DNA of 64,000 bases from Rhodopseudomonas infernalis (GTDB lineage Bacteria; Pseudomonadota; Alphaproteobacteria; Rhizobiales; Xanthobacteraceae): positions 1-64,000 of the forward strand of contig NZ_JAJNAL010000028.1 of NCBI RefSeq assembly GCF_022271405.1, read 5' to 3'. The notes under the pieces were generated by a model. The model searched no databases. It saw nothing but the letters and a program-made list of their open reading frames with translations, and was not told where the DNA came from. A program made the position numbers and the translations under genes. Of the stretch, positions 1 to 10,653 are shown piece after piece. The number at the start of each line of letters is the position of its first letter. The stretch's first letter is position 1.

Positions 1-81
1 CCCCCCCCCCCCCCCCCCCCGCGGGGCGGGCGCGGCCCCCCCCCCCCCCCCCGCGGGGGGGGGGCCCCCGCCACACACTCA
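1..81. other. Low-complexity C/G run at window edge
   Basis: The first roughly 70 bases consist almost only of long C runs and G runs with no A and no T. Normal complex sequence begins around base 70. Nothing elsewhere in the window resembles it. The simplest reading is low-quality or artificial sequence at a contig end; a genuine poly-C/poly-G tract is possible but unlikely. Confidence 0.75.
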
Positions 82-124
82 GTGCCCGTGGACCCCCACC
101 CCGGCCTCCGCTTTGCTCGGCCGA

Positions 125-145
125 CCCTCCCCGCAAGGGGGAGGG
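125..145. terminator. Stem-loop downstream of hpaD
   Basis: An 8-bp perfect stem, CCCTCCCC paired with GGGGAGGG around a 5-base loop, lies 20 bases past the hpaD stop on the minus strand. There is no T run after it in the minus direction, so it may be a weak terminator, an mRNA-stabilising hairpin or part of a dispersed repeat. Confidence 0.35.
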
Positions 146-165
146 GTACATTCGGCGCCCCGTTT

Positions 166-1143
166 TCAATCCGCAATCACCACATCGGCTACGAACACCG
201 GCTCGCGGACCTCCTGCCCGGCGAACGGCGAGCCTTGTTCGAACCAGGAACGCGGGGCCGGGGCGCCCCACAGGGTCTGGCGGCGGGGGTCGCGCAGCGA
301 CCAGCGCAGCGGCTCGTGGTCGTGGTCCATGGTCTGATAGTCGCTGCAATACAGCTCGATACGGTGGCCGTCCGGATCGCGGACATAGAGGAAGAACGCG
401 TTGGAGATGCCGTGCCGGCCCGGGCCGCGTTCCAGTGGCAAGCCGCTCGAGGCCATCACGTCGCATAGGTGGATGATGTTGAGCGGCCCCGGCACCCAAT
501 AGGCAAAATGGTGCAGCCGCGGGCCCTTGCCGTTGGTGATGGCGAAGTCGTGGACGTTGCCCTTGCGATGCATCCAGGCGGCGGCGATGCGGCCGCCGTC
601 GCCGTCCTCCTCGGCATATTCGGTGAGGCGGAAGCCTAGCCGCGCATAGAAGTCGATCGTATCCTGGGTCTCGGCGGCGAACACGTTGAAGTGGTCGAGC
701 CGCTGCGGATGGCAGCCCTTGTAGCGCTCATAGCGGCGCAACAGATGCGGCCGCTTCTCCATCGAGGCGTAGAACTCCAGCCGGAAGCCGAACGGATCGG
801 TGACGTGCAGCGTGCGGCCCTGGAACGGCCGGTCGACGAAGCTGTAGAGCACGCCATTTTCGGCGAAGAAGCTGCCGGCCTTGTCGAGATCGGCTTCGCT
901 CGCGACCTTGAAACCGAGCCGCGCTGCGGCGGGCTGCTCCGCTTTGCGCAGCACCACCGAGTGATGCTGATGCTCTTCGCTGCCGCGCAGATAAGCAGTG
1001 GCGTCGTCGCGATCCTCGACGTGCAGGCCGATGATGTTCTCGTAGAAGTCGACGCTTTTGGCGAGGTCGACGACGTCGAGCACGACATGGCTCGAGCGGA
1101 CGATGTTGAACGGCGGATCGAACACGTGTTGCGGCACCGGCAT
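166..1143 (-). CDS. hpaD: Homoprotocatechuate 2,3-dioxygenase (type I extradiol)
   Basis: 325 aa. It opens the ring of 3,4-dihydroxyphenylacetate between C2 and C3 with O2, giving 5-carboxymethyl-2-hydroxymuconate semialdehyde, in the cytoplasm. Two vicinal-oxygen-chelate modules are visible. By alignment with remembered Brevibacterium-type HPCD, the metal ligands are His151 (DHFNVF), His211 (RLHHFAYW) and Glu263 (HRIELY). The conserved second-sphere His198 (VHDF), His244 (GRHG) and Tyr253 are also present, so the active site looks intact. The metal (Fe or Mn) cannot be told from sequence. The gene is last in the leftward run hpaH-hpaF-hpaE-hpaD, and the next enzyme, HpaE, is its immediate neighbour. 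A REP-like palindrome separates the two genes. Confidence 0.93.
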   Translation of the reverse strand: MPVPQHVFDPPFNIVRSSHVVLDVVDLAKSVDFYENIIGLHVEDRDDATAYLRGSEEHQHHSVVLRKAEQPAAARLGFKVASEADLDKAGSFFAENGVLYSFVDRPFQGRTLHVTDPFGFRLEFYASMEKRPHLLRRYERYKGCHPQRLDHFNVFAAETQDTIDFYARLGFRLTEYAEEDGDGGRIAAAWMHRKGNVHDFAITNGKGPRLHHFAYWVPGPLNIIHLCDVMASSGLPLERGPGRHGISNAFFLYVRDPDGHRIELYCSDYQTMDHDHEPLRWSLRDPRRQTLWGAPAPRSWFEQGSPFAGQEVREPVFVADVVIAD

Positions 1144-1191
1144 TGCAGGGTCCCCAGGAAGTTTAGTTGTTAGTTCACTGCATCAAAGTTC

Positions 1192-1229
1192 GTCATTCCG
1201 GGCTCGCGCTTCGCGCGCCCCGAAATGAC
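1192..1229. repeat. REP-like palindrome between hpaE and hpaD
   Basis: An imperfect inverted repeat begins GTCATTCCGGG and ends CCCCGAAATGAC, with arms of about 17 bases. It belongs to the general class of extragenic palindromes that start GTCAT and end ATGAC, several more of which occur in this window. It could act as an mRNA processing or stability element between two genes of one operon. Confidence 0.7.
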
Positions 1230-1247
1230 TCTTGGAGGGGGCGATCG

Positions 1248-2798
1248 TCACGCCACCCCCAGCTTCTGAATTTTATGGGTGCCGCGCGCGAGCGAGACGT
1301 GTTTGGTTTCCATGTAGAACTCGAACGAGTAGTCGCCGCCGTCGCGGCCGATGCCGGACTGCTTCATGCCGCCGAACGGGGTCGGCAGGTGGCGGACGTT
1401 CTCCGAATTCAGCCAGATCATGCCGGCCTCGAGCGCATCGGCGACGCGCAGCGCGCGGCCCATGTCGCTGGTCCAGACATAGCCGGTGAGGCCGTAGCGG
1501 ATGTCGTTGGCGATGGCGATCGCCTCCGCCTCGTCGCTGAACGGGATGACGGTGAGGAACGGCCCAAACACTTCGTCTTGCGCGACACGCATGTCGCCGC
1601 GCGCGCCGGTCACCAGCGTCGGCTGCACGTAATGGCCGCCGCCCGGGCCTTCGTGACGCGCGCCGCCGACCGCGATGGTGGCGCCGTCGTTTTTGGCTAT
1701 GTCGAAATACGAGCAGACCTTGTCGAGATGGCGCTGATGAATCAGCGGCCCGACCTCGGTTGCCGGGTCGAGCGGATGGCCGACCTTGAGCGCGCGGACG
1801 CGGGCAGCCAGCTTGTCGATGAATTTGTCGGCGATCGACTGCTGGATCAGCAGCCGGCTCGACGAGGTGCAGCGCTCGCCATTGAGCGAGTAGATCATGA
1901 ACACCACGGCATCGAGCGCGCGGTCGAGATCGGCGTCGTCGAACACGATCACCGGGTTCTTGCCGCCGAGTTCGAAATGCACCCGCTTCAGCGTCGGTGC
2001 GCCCTGCGCCATGATCGCCGCGCCGGTCGCAGTTTCGCCGACAAACGCGATCGCCTTGATGGCCGGATGTTCGGTCAGCGCCTTGCCGGCCTCTTCGCCG
2101 AAGCCGTGGACGGTGTTGAGCACGCCGTTCGGCAGACCGGCGTCCCTGCAGATCCGCGTCAGCATGTCGGCCGTCACCGGCGACCATTCCGCCGGCTTGT
2201 GGACCACGGTGCAACCGGCGGCGAGCGCCGGCGCGATCTTCCAGGTCGACAGCATGAAAGGCGTGTTCCACGGCGTGATCACGCCGACCGGGCCGATCGG
2301 CACGCGGGTCGAAACGTTCCAGTGTTCGTCGCTCGGCGTGTTCAGCCCGTCGCGCGCCTCGGCGCATTTGTCGGCGAAGAACCGGAAGTTCTCGGCGGCG
2401 CGGACCGCCGCCTTGGCCATGAAGCGATGTGCCTGGCCGGTGTCGATGCATTCCAGCACGGCGATGTCGTCGGCGCGTGCTTCGATCGCATCGGCGATCT
2501 TGTGCAGCAGCTTGCGCCGCTTGGCCGGGGCCATATCACGCCAGGCCGGAAACGCGTCCTTCGCAGCCTTGGCGGCGCCATCGATATCCGCCGCCGTGCC
2601 ACGTGCAACCTGCGCCAATTCCCCATTATCGATCGGCGACGACGTCGCAAACGTCTCGCCCGACGAAGACGGCACGACCTCGCCGTTGATCAGATGGCCG
2701 ATGCCATCTGCGCGCAGTTGCTTCAGCAGCGGTGCGGCGCGGTCGAGATTGGCCTGCAGTGCAGCCGACGTGTTGGACGGGGGAGCGGCATCAGCCAT
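1248..2798 (-). CDS. hpaE: 5-carboxymethyl-2-hydroxymuconate semialdehyde dehydrogenase
   Basis: 516 aa from the ATG at 2798. It oxidises the ring-cleavage semialdehyde made by HpaD to 5-carboxymethyl-2-hydroxymuconate, using NAD. It is a full-length aldehyde dehydrogenase: the oxyanion Asn (TPWNTPF, about residue 178), the general base Glu276 (FELGGKNP) and the catalytic Cys310 (GERCTSSS) are present. The ATG at 2798 has a GAGG ribosome site 7 bases upstream. A TTG 15 bases further upstream is a poorer start. The start overlaps the end of hpaF by 8 bases, indicating translational coupling. Substrate assignment rests on the family match plus the surrounding hpa genes. Confidence 0.92.
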   Translation of the reverse strand: MADAAPPSNTSAALQANLDRAAPLLKQLRADGIGHLINGEVVPSSSGETFATSSPIDNGELAQVARGTAADIDGAAKAAKDAFPAWRDMAPAKRRKLLHKIADAIEARADDIAVLECIDTGQAHRFMAKAAVRAAENFRFFADKCAEARDGLNTPSDEHWNVSTRVPIGPVGVITPWNTPFMLSTWKIAPALAAGCTVVHKPAEWSPVTADMLTRICRDAGLPNGVLNTVHGFGEEAGKALTEHPAIKAIAFVGETATGAAIMAQGAPTLKRVHFELGGKNPVIVFDDADLDRALDAVVFMIYSLNGERCTSSSRLLIQQSIADKFIDKLAARVRALKVGHPLDPATEVGPLIHQRHLDKVCSYFDIAKNDGATIAVGGARHEGPGGGHYVQPTLVTGARGDMRVAQDEVFGPFLTVIPFSDEAEAIAIANDIRYGLTGYVWTSDMGRALRVADALEAGMIWLNSENVRHLPTPFGGMKQSGIGRDGGDYSFEFYMETKHVSLARGTHKIQKLGVA

Positions 2799-3189
2799 GG
2801 CGGGCCTCGGCAATCAGCAGATCGTGGATGGAGTTGCGCTTCCAGCTGGTTTCCTTGTCGTTGATCTGCATGTCGAACGACAGCGCGAAACCTTCCTCGG
2901 CGAACAGCGGGTCGAGTTCGTCCGAGAGCTTTGCGAAGATGTGCTCGCCGGCGCGCTTGCGGGCGGCGAGGTCGCGGCCTTCGCCGAGCCGCAGCAGCAT
3001 CGCCATGAAGGCGAAGTCGGTGCGGCCGTCGGCGATCGCATAATGCTCGCAGCGGATCGCGCGGACGCGGATGCCGCCGACCGGGAAGATCCCGGTCTCG
3101 ATCGCGGATGTGCGGACTAGCTCGACCAGCGCGGCGATGTCGACCTTGGCCTCGAGATTGGCCGAATATTCGATGGTGAAATGCGGCAT
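2791..3189 (-). CDS. hpaF: 5-carboxymethyl-2-hydroxymuconate delta-isomerase
   Basis: 132 aa. A small enzyme of the tautomerase fold that shifts a double bond in 5-carboxymethyl-2-hydroxymuconate, the product of HpaE. The protein begins MPHFTIEYS, so Pro becomes N-terminal after Met removal and would be the catalytic base, as in E. coli CHMI, whose opening (MPHF) and GIFP-GIR core it shares. The ATG at 3189 was chosen over longer in-frame readings because of the required N-terminal Pro. It lies 19 bases after hpaH and overlaps hpaE, so all four genes are probably one transcript. Confidence 0.9.
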   Translation of the reverse strand: MPHFTIEYSANLEAKVDIAALVELVRTSAIETGIFPVGGIRVRAIRCEHYAIADGRTDFAFMAMLLRLGEGRDLAARKRAGEHIFAKLSDELDPLFAEEGFALSFDMQINDKETSWKRNSIHDLLIAEARHG

Positions 3190-3208
3190 GGCTACGCTCG
3201 CTCGCTGA

Positions 3209-4015
3209 TCATCCGAAGTAACAACTGACGGTGCCGCAGGGCCCATAGTCGGCCTGAATGGTATCACCCTTGCGACATTCGATGGCGCGGATGAACGAGC
3301 CGGCCAGCACGACCTGTCCGGGCTCCAGCGCCAGCCCCAGGGCTGCGATCTTGTTGGCGAGCCACGCCACCGCGGTCGCCGGATGGTTGAGCACGCCGGC
3401 GGCGAGGCCGGTCTCTTCGAGCTGCCCGTTCTTATAAGCCAGCGCGCCGATCCAGCGCAGGTCGGTGTCGAGCGGGCGGATCGGCCGACCGCCGAGCACG
3501 ATGCCGGCATTCGCGGCGTTGTCGGCGATCGTGTCATAGATCTTGCGCGTCGCCTTGGTTTCCGGGTCGACGCGCTGCACGCGGGTATCGAGGATTTCCA
3601 GCGCAGGCACCACGAAATCGGTGGCGTTGAGCACGTCGAAGATCGTGCAATGCGGGCCGGCGAGGCGATGCTTGATGACGAAGGCGAGCTCGGCCTCGAT
3701 CCGCGTCGCAATGAAGCGATCGGTGGGGATCACGCCGCCGTCGTCGAAAAACATGTCGTCCAGCAGCACGCCGGAATCCGGTTCGTCGATCGCCAGCTGG
3801 CTCTGCATCGCCTTCGAGGTCAGGCCGATCTTGTGGCCACGGATGATGCAGCCTTCGCCGAGCTTGATGTCGATCCAGGCGTTCTGAATTGCATAGGCGT
3901 CGGCGATGCTGATCGCCGGATGATCGAGCGACAATTGCCGGATCTGGACCTTGGTTTGTTCCGCCTGGTGCAGCCGTTCGGCCGCGGCGCGAATTTCGTT
4001 GTTCGACAACGCCAT
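3209..4015 (-). CDS. hpaH: 2-oxo-hept-4-ene-1,7-dioate hydratase
   Basis: 268 aa. It adds water to 2-oxo-hept-4-ene-1,7-dioate to give 4-hydroxy-2-oxoheptanedioate, the substrate of the HpaI aldolase encoded at 6.1 kb. The sequence carries the hallmarks of the HpcG/MhpD hydratase family: the GHKIGLTSKAMQ segment near residue 60, the IEAELAFV metal-ligand segment near 107, and a C-terminal AGSFIRAIECRKGD stretch. A purine-rich ribosome site precedes the ATG at 4015. It is the first gene of the leftward hpa run and faces the regulator hpaR. The decarboxylase/isomerase HpaG that should act just before it is not in the window. Confidence 0.92.
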   Translation of the reverse strand: MALSNNEIRAAAERLHQAEQTKVQIRQLSLDHPAISIADAYAIQNAWIDIKLGEGCIIRGHKIGLTSKAMQSQLAIDEPDSGVLLDDMFFDDGGVIPTDRFIATRIEAELAFVIKHRLAGPHCTIFDVLNATDFVVPALEILDTRVQRVDPETKATRKIYDTIADNAANAGIVLGGRPIRPLDTDLRWIGALAYKNGQLEETGLAAGVLNHPATAVAWLANKIAALGLALEPGQVVLAGSFIRAIECRKGDTIQADYGPCGTVSCYFG

Positions 4016-4079
4016 GCTCGGCTTCCGCCTTGTTCTTCCACCCTGTGCGGGATCAACAAAATCCTCGCGCGAAAACTGG

Positions 4080-4091
4080 TTAACATGTTAA
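4080..4091. promoter_or_regulatory. Candidate HpaR operator palindrome
   Basis: A perfect 12-base palindrome, TTAACATGTTAA, lies 65 bases upstream of the hpaH start in the gap between divergent hpaH and hpaR. MarR-family regulators of catabolic operons usually bind palindromes of this kind close to the promoters they repress. The assignment is inferred from position and symmetry. Confidence 0.5.
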
Positions 4092-4144
4092 ATGATCGCG
4101 CTCAAACCCAATCCTTGTTTGTTGCGATGCAAAAATCTCAGCCA

Positions 4145-4226
4145 CCGTCATTGCGAGCGAAGCGAAGCAATTCAGCCGCGCGTTCCGGAGCTAGACTGCT
4201 TCGGCGCGTTGCGCCTTGCAAAGACC
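4145..4226. repeat. Degenerate family-A palindromic repeat upstream of hpaR
   Basis: The left arm starts CCGTCATTGCGAGCGAAGCG, the same left arm as in the repeats at 5951-6039 and 60164-60277. The right arm is decayed (GACTGCTTCGG...TTGCAAAGAC). The element fills the space between the candidate operator and the hpaR start, so it would lie in the hpaR leader. Confidence 0.65.
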
Positions 4227-4258
4227 CGGAGGGAGCGGCGCAGAACCAAGAGCCGCCG

Positions 4259-4792
4259 ATGCGCACCTTCTCGCGCTCGCTGCCGATGGCGCTGCTGCGC
4301 AGCCGCGAAGCGGTGATGCGGCATTTCCGGCCGCTGTTGCGCGCCCACGGCCTGAGCGAGCAGCAATGGCGCATCCTGCGCGCGCTGACCGAGATCGAGG
4401 CAGTCGAGGTGACGGAGCTGGCGGAGCGTGCGTTTCTGCTCGGGCCCAGCCTGTCGCGGATGCTGCGCGATCTCGAGGGGCGCAAGCTGATCGCGCGGAA
4501 GCTGGCGAAGGACGATCAACGCCGCAGCCGGGTGTCGATCACGCCCAAAGGCCTGAAGCTGATCGAGATCGTCGCGCCGTTCTCCGAACAGATCTACGCC
4601 GACATCGCGCGCCATTTCGGCCAAGCAAAGCTCGCTGCACTGCAGGAGATGCTGGGCGCGCTCGAAACTCATCTGGTGGAGATGCCGATGCGGCATGCGG
4701 CCGATGTGGTGGACAGCGAGCCGGAATTTCGGTCAACTGCGCCGAGCAAACGACGGCCGGCGACACGCCCGGACGCGCAGGGAGGACGATGA
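4259..4792 (+). CDS. hpaR: MarR-family repressor of homoprotocatechuate degradation
   Basis: 177 aa from the ATG at 4259. A winged-helix MarR regulator. The segment EVTELAERAFLLGPSLSRMLRDLE (about residues 50-73, helix-turn-helix) and the wing KDDQRRSRVSITPKG (about 84-98) are visible. The opening MRTFSRSLPMALLRSREAVM resembles the HpaR/HpcR branch, which represses hpa operons until an aromatic effector such as homoprotocatechuate binds. The C-terminal 30 residues are basic and low in complexity. The frame stays open far upstream, but that part reads through the repeat and the antisense of hpaH, so the later ATG is preferred. Position between two hpa gene groups supports the assignment. Confidence 0.88.
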   Translation: MRTFSRSLPMALLRSREAVMRHFRPLLRAHGLSEQQWRILRALTEIEAVEVTELAERAFLLGPSLSRMLRDLEGRKLIARKLAKDDQRRSRVSITPKGLKLIEIVAPFSEQIYADIARHFGQAKLAALQEMLGALETHLVEMPMRHAADVVDSEPEFRSTAPSKRRPATRPDAQGGR

Positions 4793-4862
4793 TGATCGGG
4801 CAGCGCTGGGCGGCGCGGCAAGGCCGTGACCGCGAGATTGTTCTCCGCGAGCGTGCGACGCC

Positions 4863-5948
4863 ATGGTGACGCTGCAGGTCGACCGGCTGATCGATTTCGT
4901 CGCCGCCGTGTTCGAGCGCGCCGGCTCGTCGAAAGACGAAGCGCGCCGTATCGGCTCCTATCTCACCACGGCGAACCTCACCGGCCACGATAGTCACGGC
5001 GTGATCCGCGTGCCGGTGTACATCCGCTGGCGTAATGCCGGCGCGGTGCATCCCGATCAGGTGGTCGACGTGCCGGTCGATCTGCCGTCGCTGGCGATCG
5101 TCGACGGCAAATTCGGCTACGGCCAGACCGTCGGACCGCAGGCGGTGCGGATCGGCATCGACAAATGCAAGGCGCAGGGGCTCGCTGCGGTCGGGCTGAA
5201 GAATGCGGGGCACATCGGCAGGATCGGCGACTGGGCCGAGATGGCCGCCGCCGAGGGGCTGGTGTCGATTCACTTCGTCACGGCCGCCGGCTCGATTCTC
5301 GTCGCCCCGTTCGGCGGCGTCGAACGCCGACTGTCGACCGCGCCGTATTGCGTCGGCATCCCGCGCCCCGGCGCGCCGCCGGTGGTGCTCGATCTCGCCA
5401 CCTCGATCGTCGCCGAAGGCAAGGTGCTGGTCGCGGCGCGCGGCGGCAAATCGCTGCCGGAAGGCGCGCTGATCAATCCGGACGGCAGCCTCAGCCAGGA
5501 TCCGGCGACGCTCTACGGCCCCTACGAAAAGGACGGCCCGATCAATCACGTCAACGGCGAGGGTGCGATCCGCGCCTTCGGCGAGCACAAGGGCTCGGGG
5601 CTGGCGCTGATCTGCGAATTGCTCGGCGGCGCGCTCACCGGCAACGGCGCCACCGGGCCGAACCGGCCGTTCGCGAACGGCATGTTCTCGATCTATGTCG
5701 ATCCGCAGCGCATCGATCCGGCCCATGTGTTCGACGCCGAGGTGACGCGCTACATCGATTACTTCAAGAGCGCCAAAACCATCGCCGGCGTTGATCAGGT
5801 GCTAATCCCCGGCGATCCCGAACAGAAGACCCGCGCCGAGCGCGGCCAGAACGGCGTCCCGCTGCCCGACGACACCTGGGCCGCCATCGTCGCGACAGCG
5901 CGCGAAGTCGGCGTGCCCGAGCAGGCGATCCAGGCGGCGACGGCGTGA
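4863..5948 (+). CDS. LDH2/MDH2-family 2-hydroxycarboxylate dehydrogenase (HcxB-like)
   Basis: 361 aa. An NAD(P)-dependent oxidoreductase of the malate/L-lactate dehydrogenase type 2 family, unrelated to classic Rossmann LDH. The family HDSHG motif (about residues 41-45), NAGHIGRIGDWAE and VSIHFV segments and the AFGEHKGSGLALICELLGG cofactor region are all present. Full-length similarity is closest to remembered E. coli YbiC/HcxB, which interconverts 2-oxo and 2-hydroxy acids including phenylpyruvate-type substrates. Its place between hpaR and hpaI suggests a role feeding or draining aromatic 2-oxo acids next to the homoprotocatechuate route; this is inference. No clear ribosome site precedes the ATG. 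Confidence 0.82.
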   Translation: MVTLQVDRLIDFVAAVFERAGSSKDEARRIGSYLTTANLTGHDSHGVIRVPVYIRWRNAGAVHPDQVVDVPVDLPSLAIVDGKFGYGQTVGPQAVRIGIDKCKAQGLAAVGLKNAGHIGRIGDWAEMAAAEGLVSIHFVTAAGSILVAPFGGVERRLSTAPYCVGIPRPGAPPVVLDLATSIVAEGKVLVAARGGKSLPEGALINPDGSLSQDPATLYGPYEKDGPINHVNGEGAIRAFGEHKGSGLALICELLGGALTGNGATGPNRPFANGMFSIYVDPQRIDPAHVFDAEVTRYIDYFKSAKTIAGVDQVLIPGDPEQKTRAERGQNGVPLPDDTWAAIVATAREVGVPEQAIQAATA

Positions 5949-5950
5949 TT

Positions 5951-6039
5951 ATCCGTCATTGCGAGCGAAGCGAAGCAATCCACGAGCCACACGCACGGCG
6001 CTGGATTGCTTCGTCGCTTCGCTCCCCGCAATGACGGAT
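5951..6039. repeat. Family-A palindromic repeat between hcxB-like gene and hpaI
   Basis: A long inverted repeat begins ATCCGTCATTGCGAGCGAAG and ends CCCCGCAATGACGGAT, with internal arms GAAGCAATCCA and TGGATTGCTTC. It can fold into one long interrupted hairpin. Related copies lie at 4145 and 60164. It ends 36 bases before the hpaI start. Confidence 0.85.
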
Positions 6040-6074
6040 GTGGCTCGGTAACAAGTAACTCACAGGAAGTAGCA

Positions 6075-6851
6075 ATGGCGAACAAGGTGAAAGAACTCTG
6101 GGCCTCCGGCAAGGTGGTGGTCAACGGCTGGCTCGCGATTCCGTCGGGCTTTTCCGCCGAGGTGATGGCGCAATGTGGCTTCGACAGCGTCACCGTCGAC
6201 ATCCAGCACGGCGTGCAGGACTATCAGTCGATGGTGGCTTGCTTCCAGGCGATGCAGGCGCATCCGGTGACGCCGATGGTGCGGGTGCCGTGGAACGAGC
6301 CGGGCATCATCGGCAAGGTGCTGGACGGCGGCGCCTACGGCGTCATCTGCCCGATGGTGAACACCAGGGAGGAAGCCGAGAACTTCGTGCAGTACTGCAA
6401 GTACCCGCCGCGCGGCACGCGCAGCAACGGCCCGATCCGCGCCGGCCTGTACGGCTCGTCCGGCAACTATCAGACGACTGCGAACGACGAGACGCTGTGC
6501 ATCCCGATGATCGAAACCCGCACCGCGGTCGAGAACATGGAGGCGATCCTCGACGTCGAGGGCATCGCCGGCGTCTATATCGGGCCGAGCGATCTCGGCT
6601 TCTCCTATGGTCTGGTGCCGAAGCTCGACCGCGAGGAGCCGGAGATTTTGAAGATCTACGACAAGCTGTTGAAGGAATGCGACAAGCGCGGCATCTATCC
6701 GGGCATCCATTGCTCCGGCCCCGAAGGCGCCGCCCGCAACATCGCACTCGGCTTCAAGCTGGTGACGCTGCTCAACGACAGCGGCATCATGGCGATCGGC
6801 GCGCGGCAGTGGGTCGGCGAGACGCGCAAGAACTCGGGCGGGAAGGCGTAA
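6075..6851 (+). CDS. hpaI: 4-hydroxy-2-oxoheptanedioate aldolase
   Basis: 258 aa. A class II, metal-dependent pyruvate aldolase that splits 4-hydroxy-2-oxoheptanedioate into pyruvate and succinate semialdehyde, the last step of homoprotocatechuate degradation. Active-site residues of the HpcH/HpaI family are visible: His45 (DIQHGVQD), Arg70 (VRVPWNE), metal ligands Glu147 (MIETRTA) and Asp173 (GPSDLG). The ATG at 6075 has the ribosome site AGGAAG 5 bases upstream; longer in-frame readings run into the repeat. It is on the opposite strand from the other hpa enzymes, on the hpaR side. Confidence 0.93.
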   Translation: MANKVKELWASGKVVVNGWLAIPSGFSAEVMAQCGFDSVTVDIQHGVQDYQSMVACFQAMQAHPVTPMVRVPWNEPGIIGKVLDGGAYGVICPMVNTREEAENFVQYCKYPPRGTRSNGPIRAGLYGSSGNYQTTANDETLCIPMIETRTAVENMEAILDVEGIAGVYIGPSDLGFSYGLVPKLDREEPEILKIYDKLLKECDKRGIYPGIHCSGPEGAARNIALGFKLVTLLNDSGIMAIGARQWVGETRKNSGGKA

Positions 6852-6879
6852 GAACGGCACTCGTGCAGCTTGCCTCGTC

Positions 6880-6995
6880 GTCATCGACCGGCTTGACCGG
6901 GCGACCCAGTATTCCAGAGAGCCAGCGTTTGGCTCCCACCGGAGGATAACCGTAAAGCCGGGCGTACTGGGTCGCCCGGTCAAGCCGGCGATGAC
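6880..6995. repeat. Family-B cruciform repeat, copy 1
   Basis: Two arms of about 31 bases pair with a single inserted base. The left arm starts GTCATCGACCGGCTTGACCG and the right arm ends CAAGCCGGCGATGAC. The two arms are separated by about 53 bases. Each arm also contains its own short hairpin (CCGGCTTGACCGG), so a cloverleaf fold is possible. It lies 28 bases after hpaI and could double as a terminator. Confidence 0.85.
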
Positions 6996-7019
6996 GTCAC
7001 GTTGGCCACTCCCACCACC

Positions 7020-7138
7020 GTCATCCTCCGCGAAAGCGGAGGACCCAGTATTCCAGAGCGCTTGCGTTCAGCGCGATGCTCGGGACCGACAATCGGCGCT
7101 CTTGGATACTGGGTCGTCCGGTCGAGCCGGACGATGAC
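7020..7138. repeat. Family-B cruciform repeat, copy 2
   Basis: A second element of the same class follows copy 1 after 24 bases. Both share the internal ACCCAGTATTCCAGAG and ACTGGGTC segments and the GTCATC...GATGAC ends. The outer hairpins differ: CCTCCGCGAAAGCGGAGG in the left arm and GTCCGGTCGAGCCGGAC in the right arm. The 440 bases between hpaI and the next gene are mostly these two elements. Confidence 0.85.
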
Positions 7139-7291
7139 GTCCGTTGTTTGGTGGGGCTCTGCCCCCGCACCGCGCGTTTCCGGCTGCGTCGGTCTGAAAT
7201 CGCCCCATCCTTGCGCATCCCTTGCCCTTTGTTAGCGCTTGATCCGTGCCAGTTCCGGTGTTCTGCTCAAAATCAATGCTGGAGCTGCCCT

Positions 7292-10630
<3,339 letters not shown>

Positions 10631-10653
10631 TTCAGCCGGCAGAGGGGGCTTTC

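Noticed and set aside
1167-2864. 565-codon open frame on the plus strand opposite hpaE
   Set aside because: It is the antisense shadow of a well-conserved aldehyde dehydrogenase in GC-rich DNA, with an Arg- and Ala-rich product and no domain.
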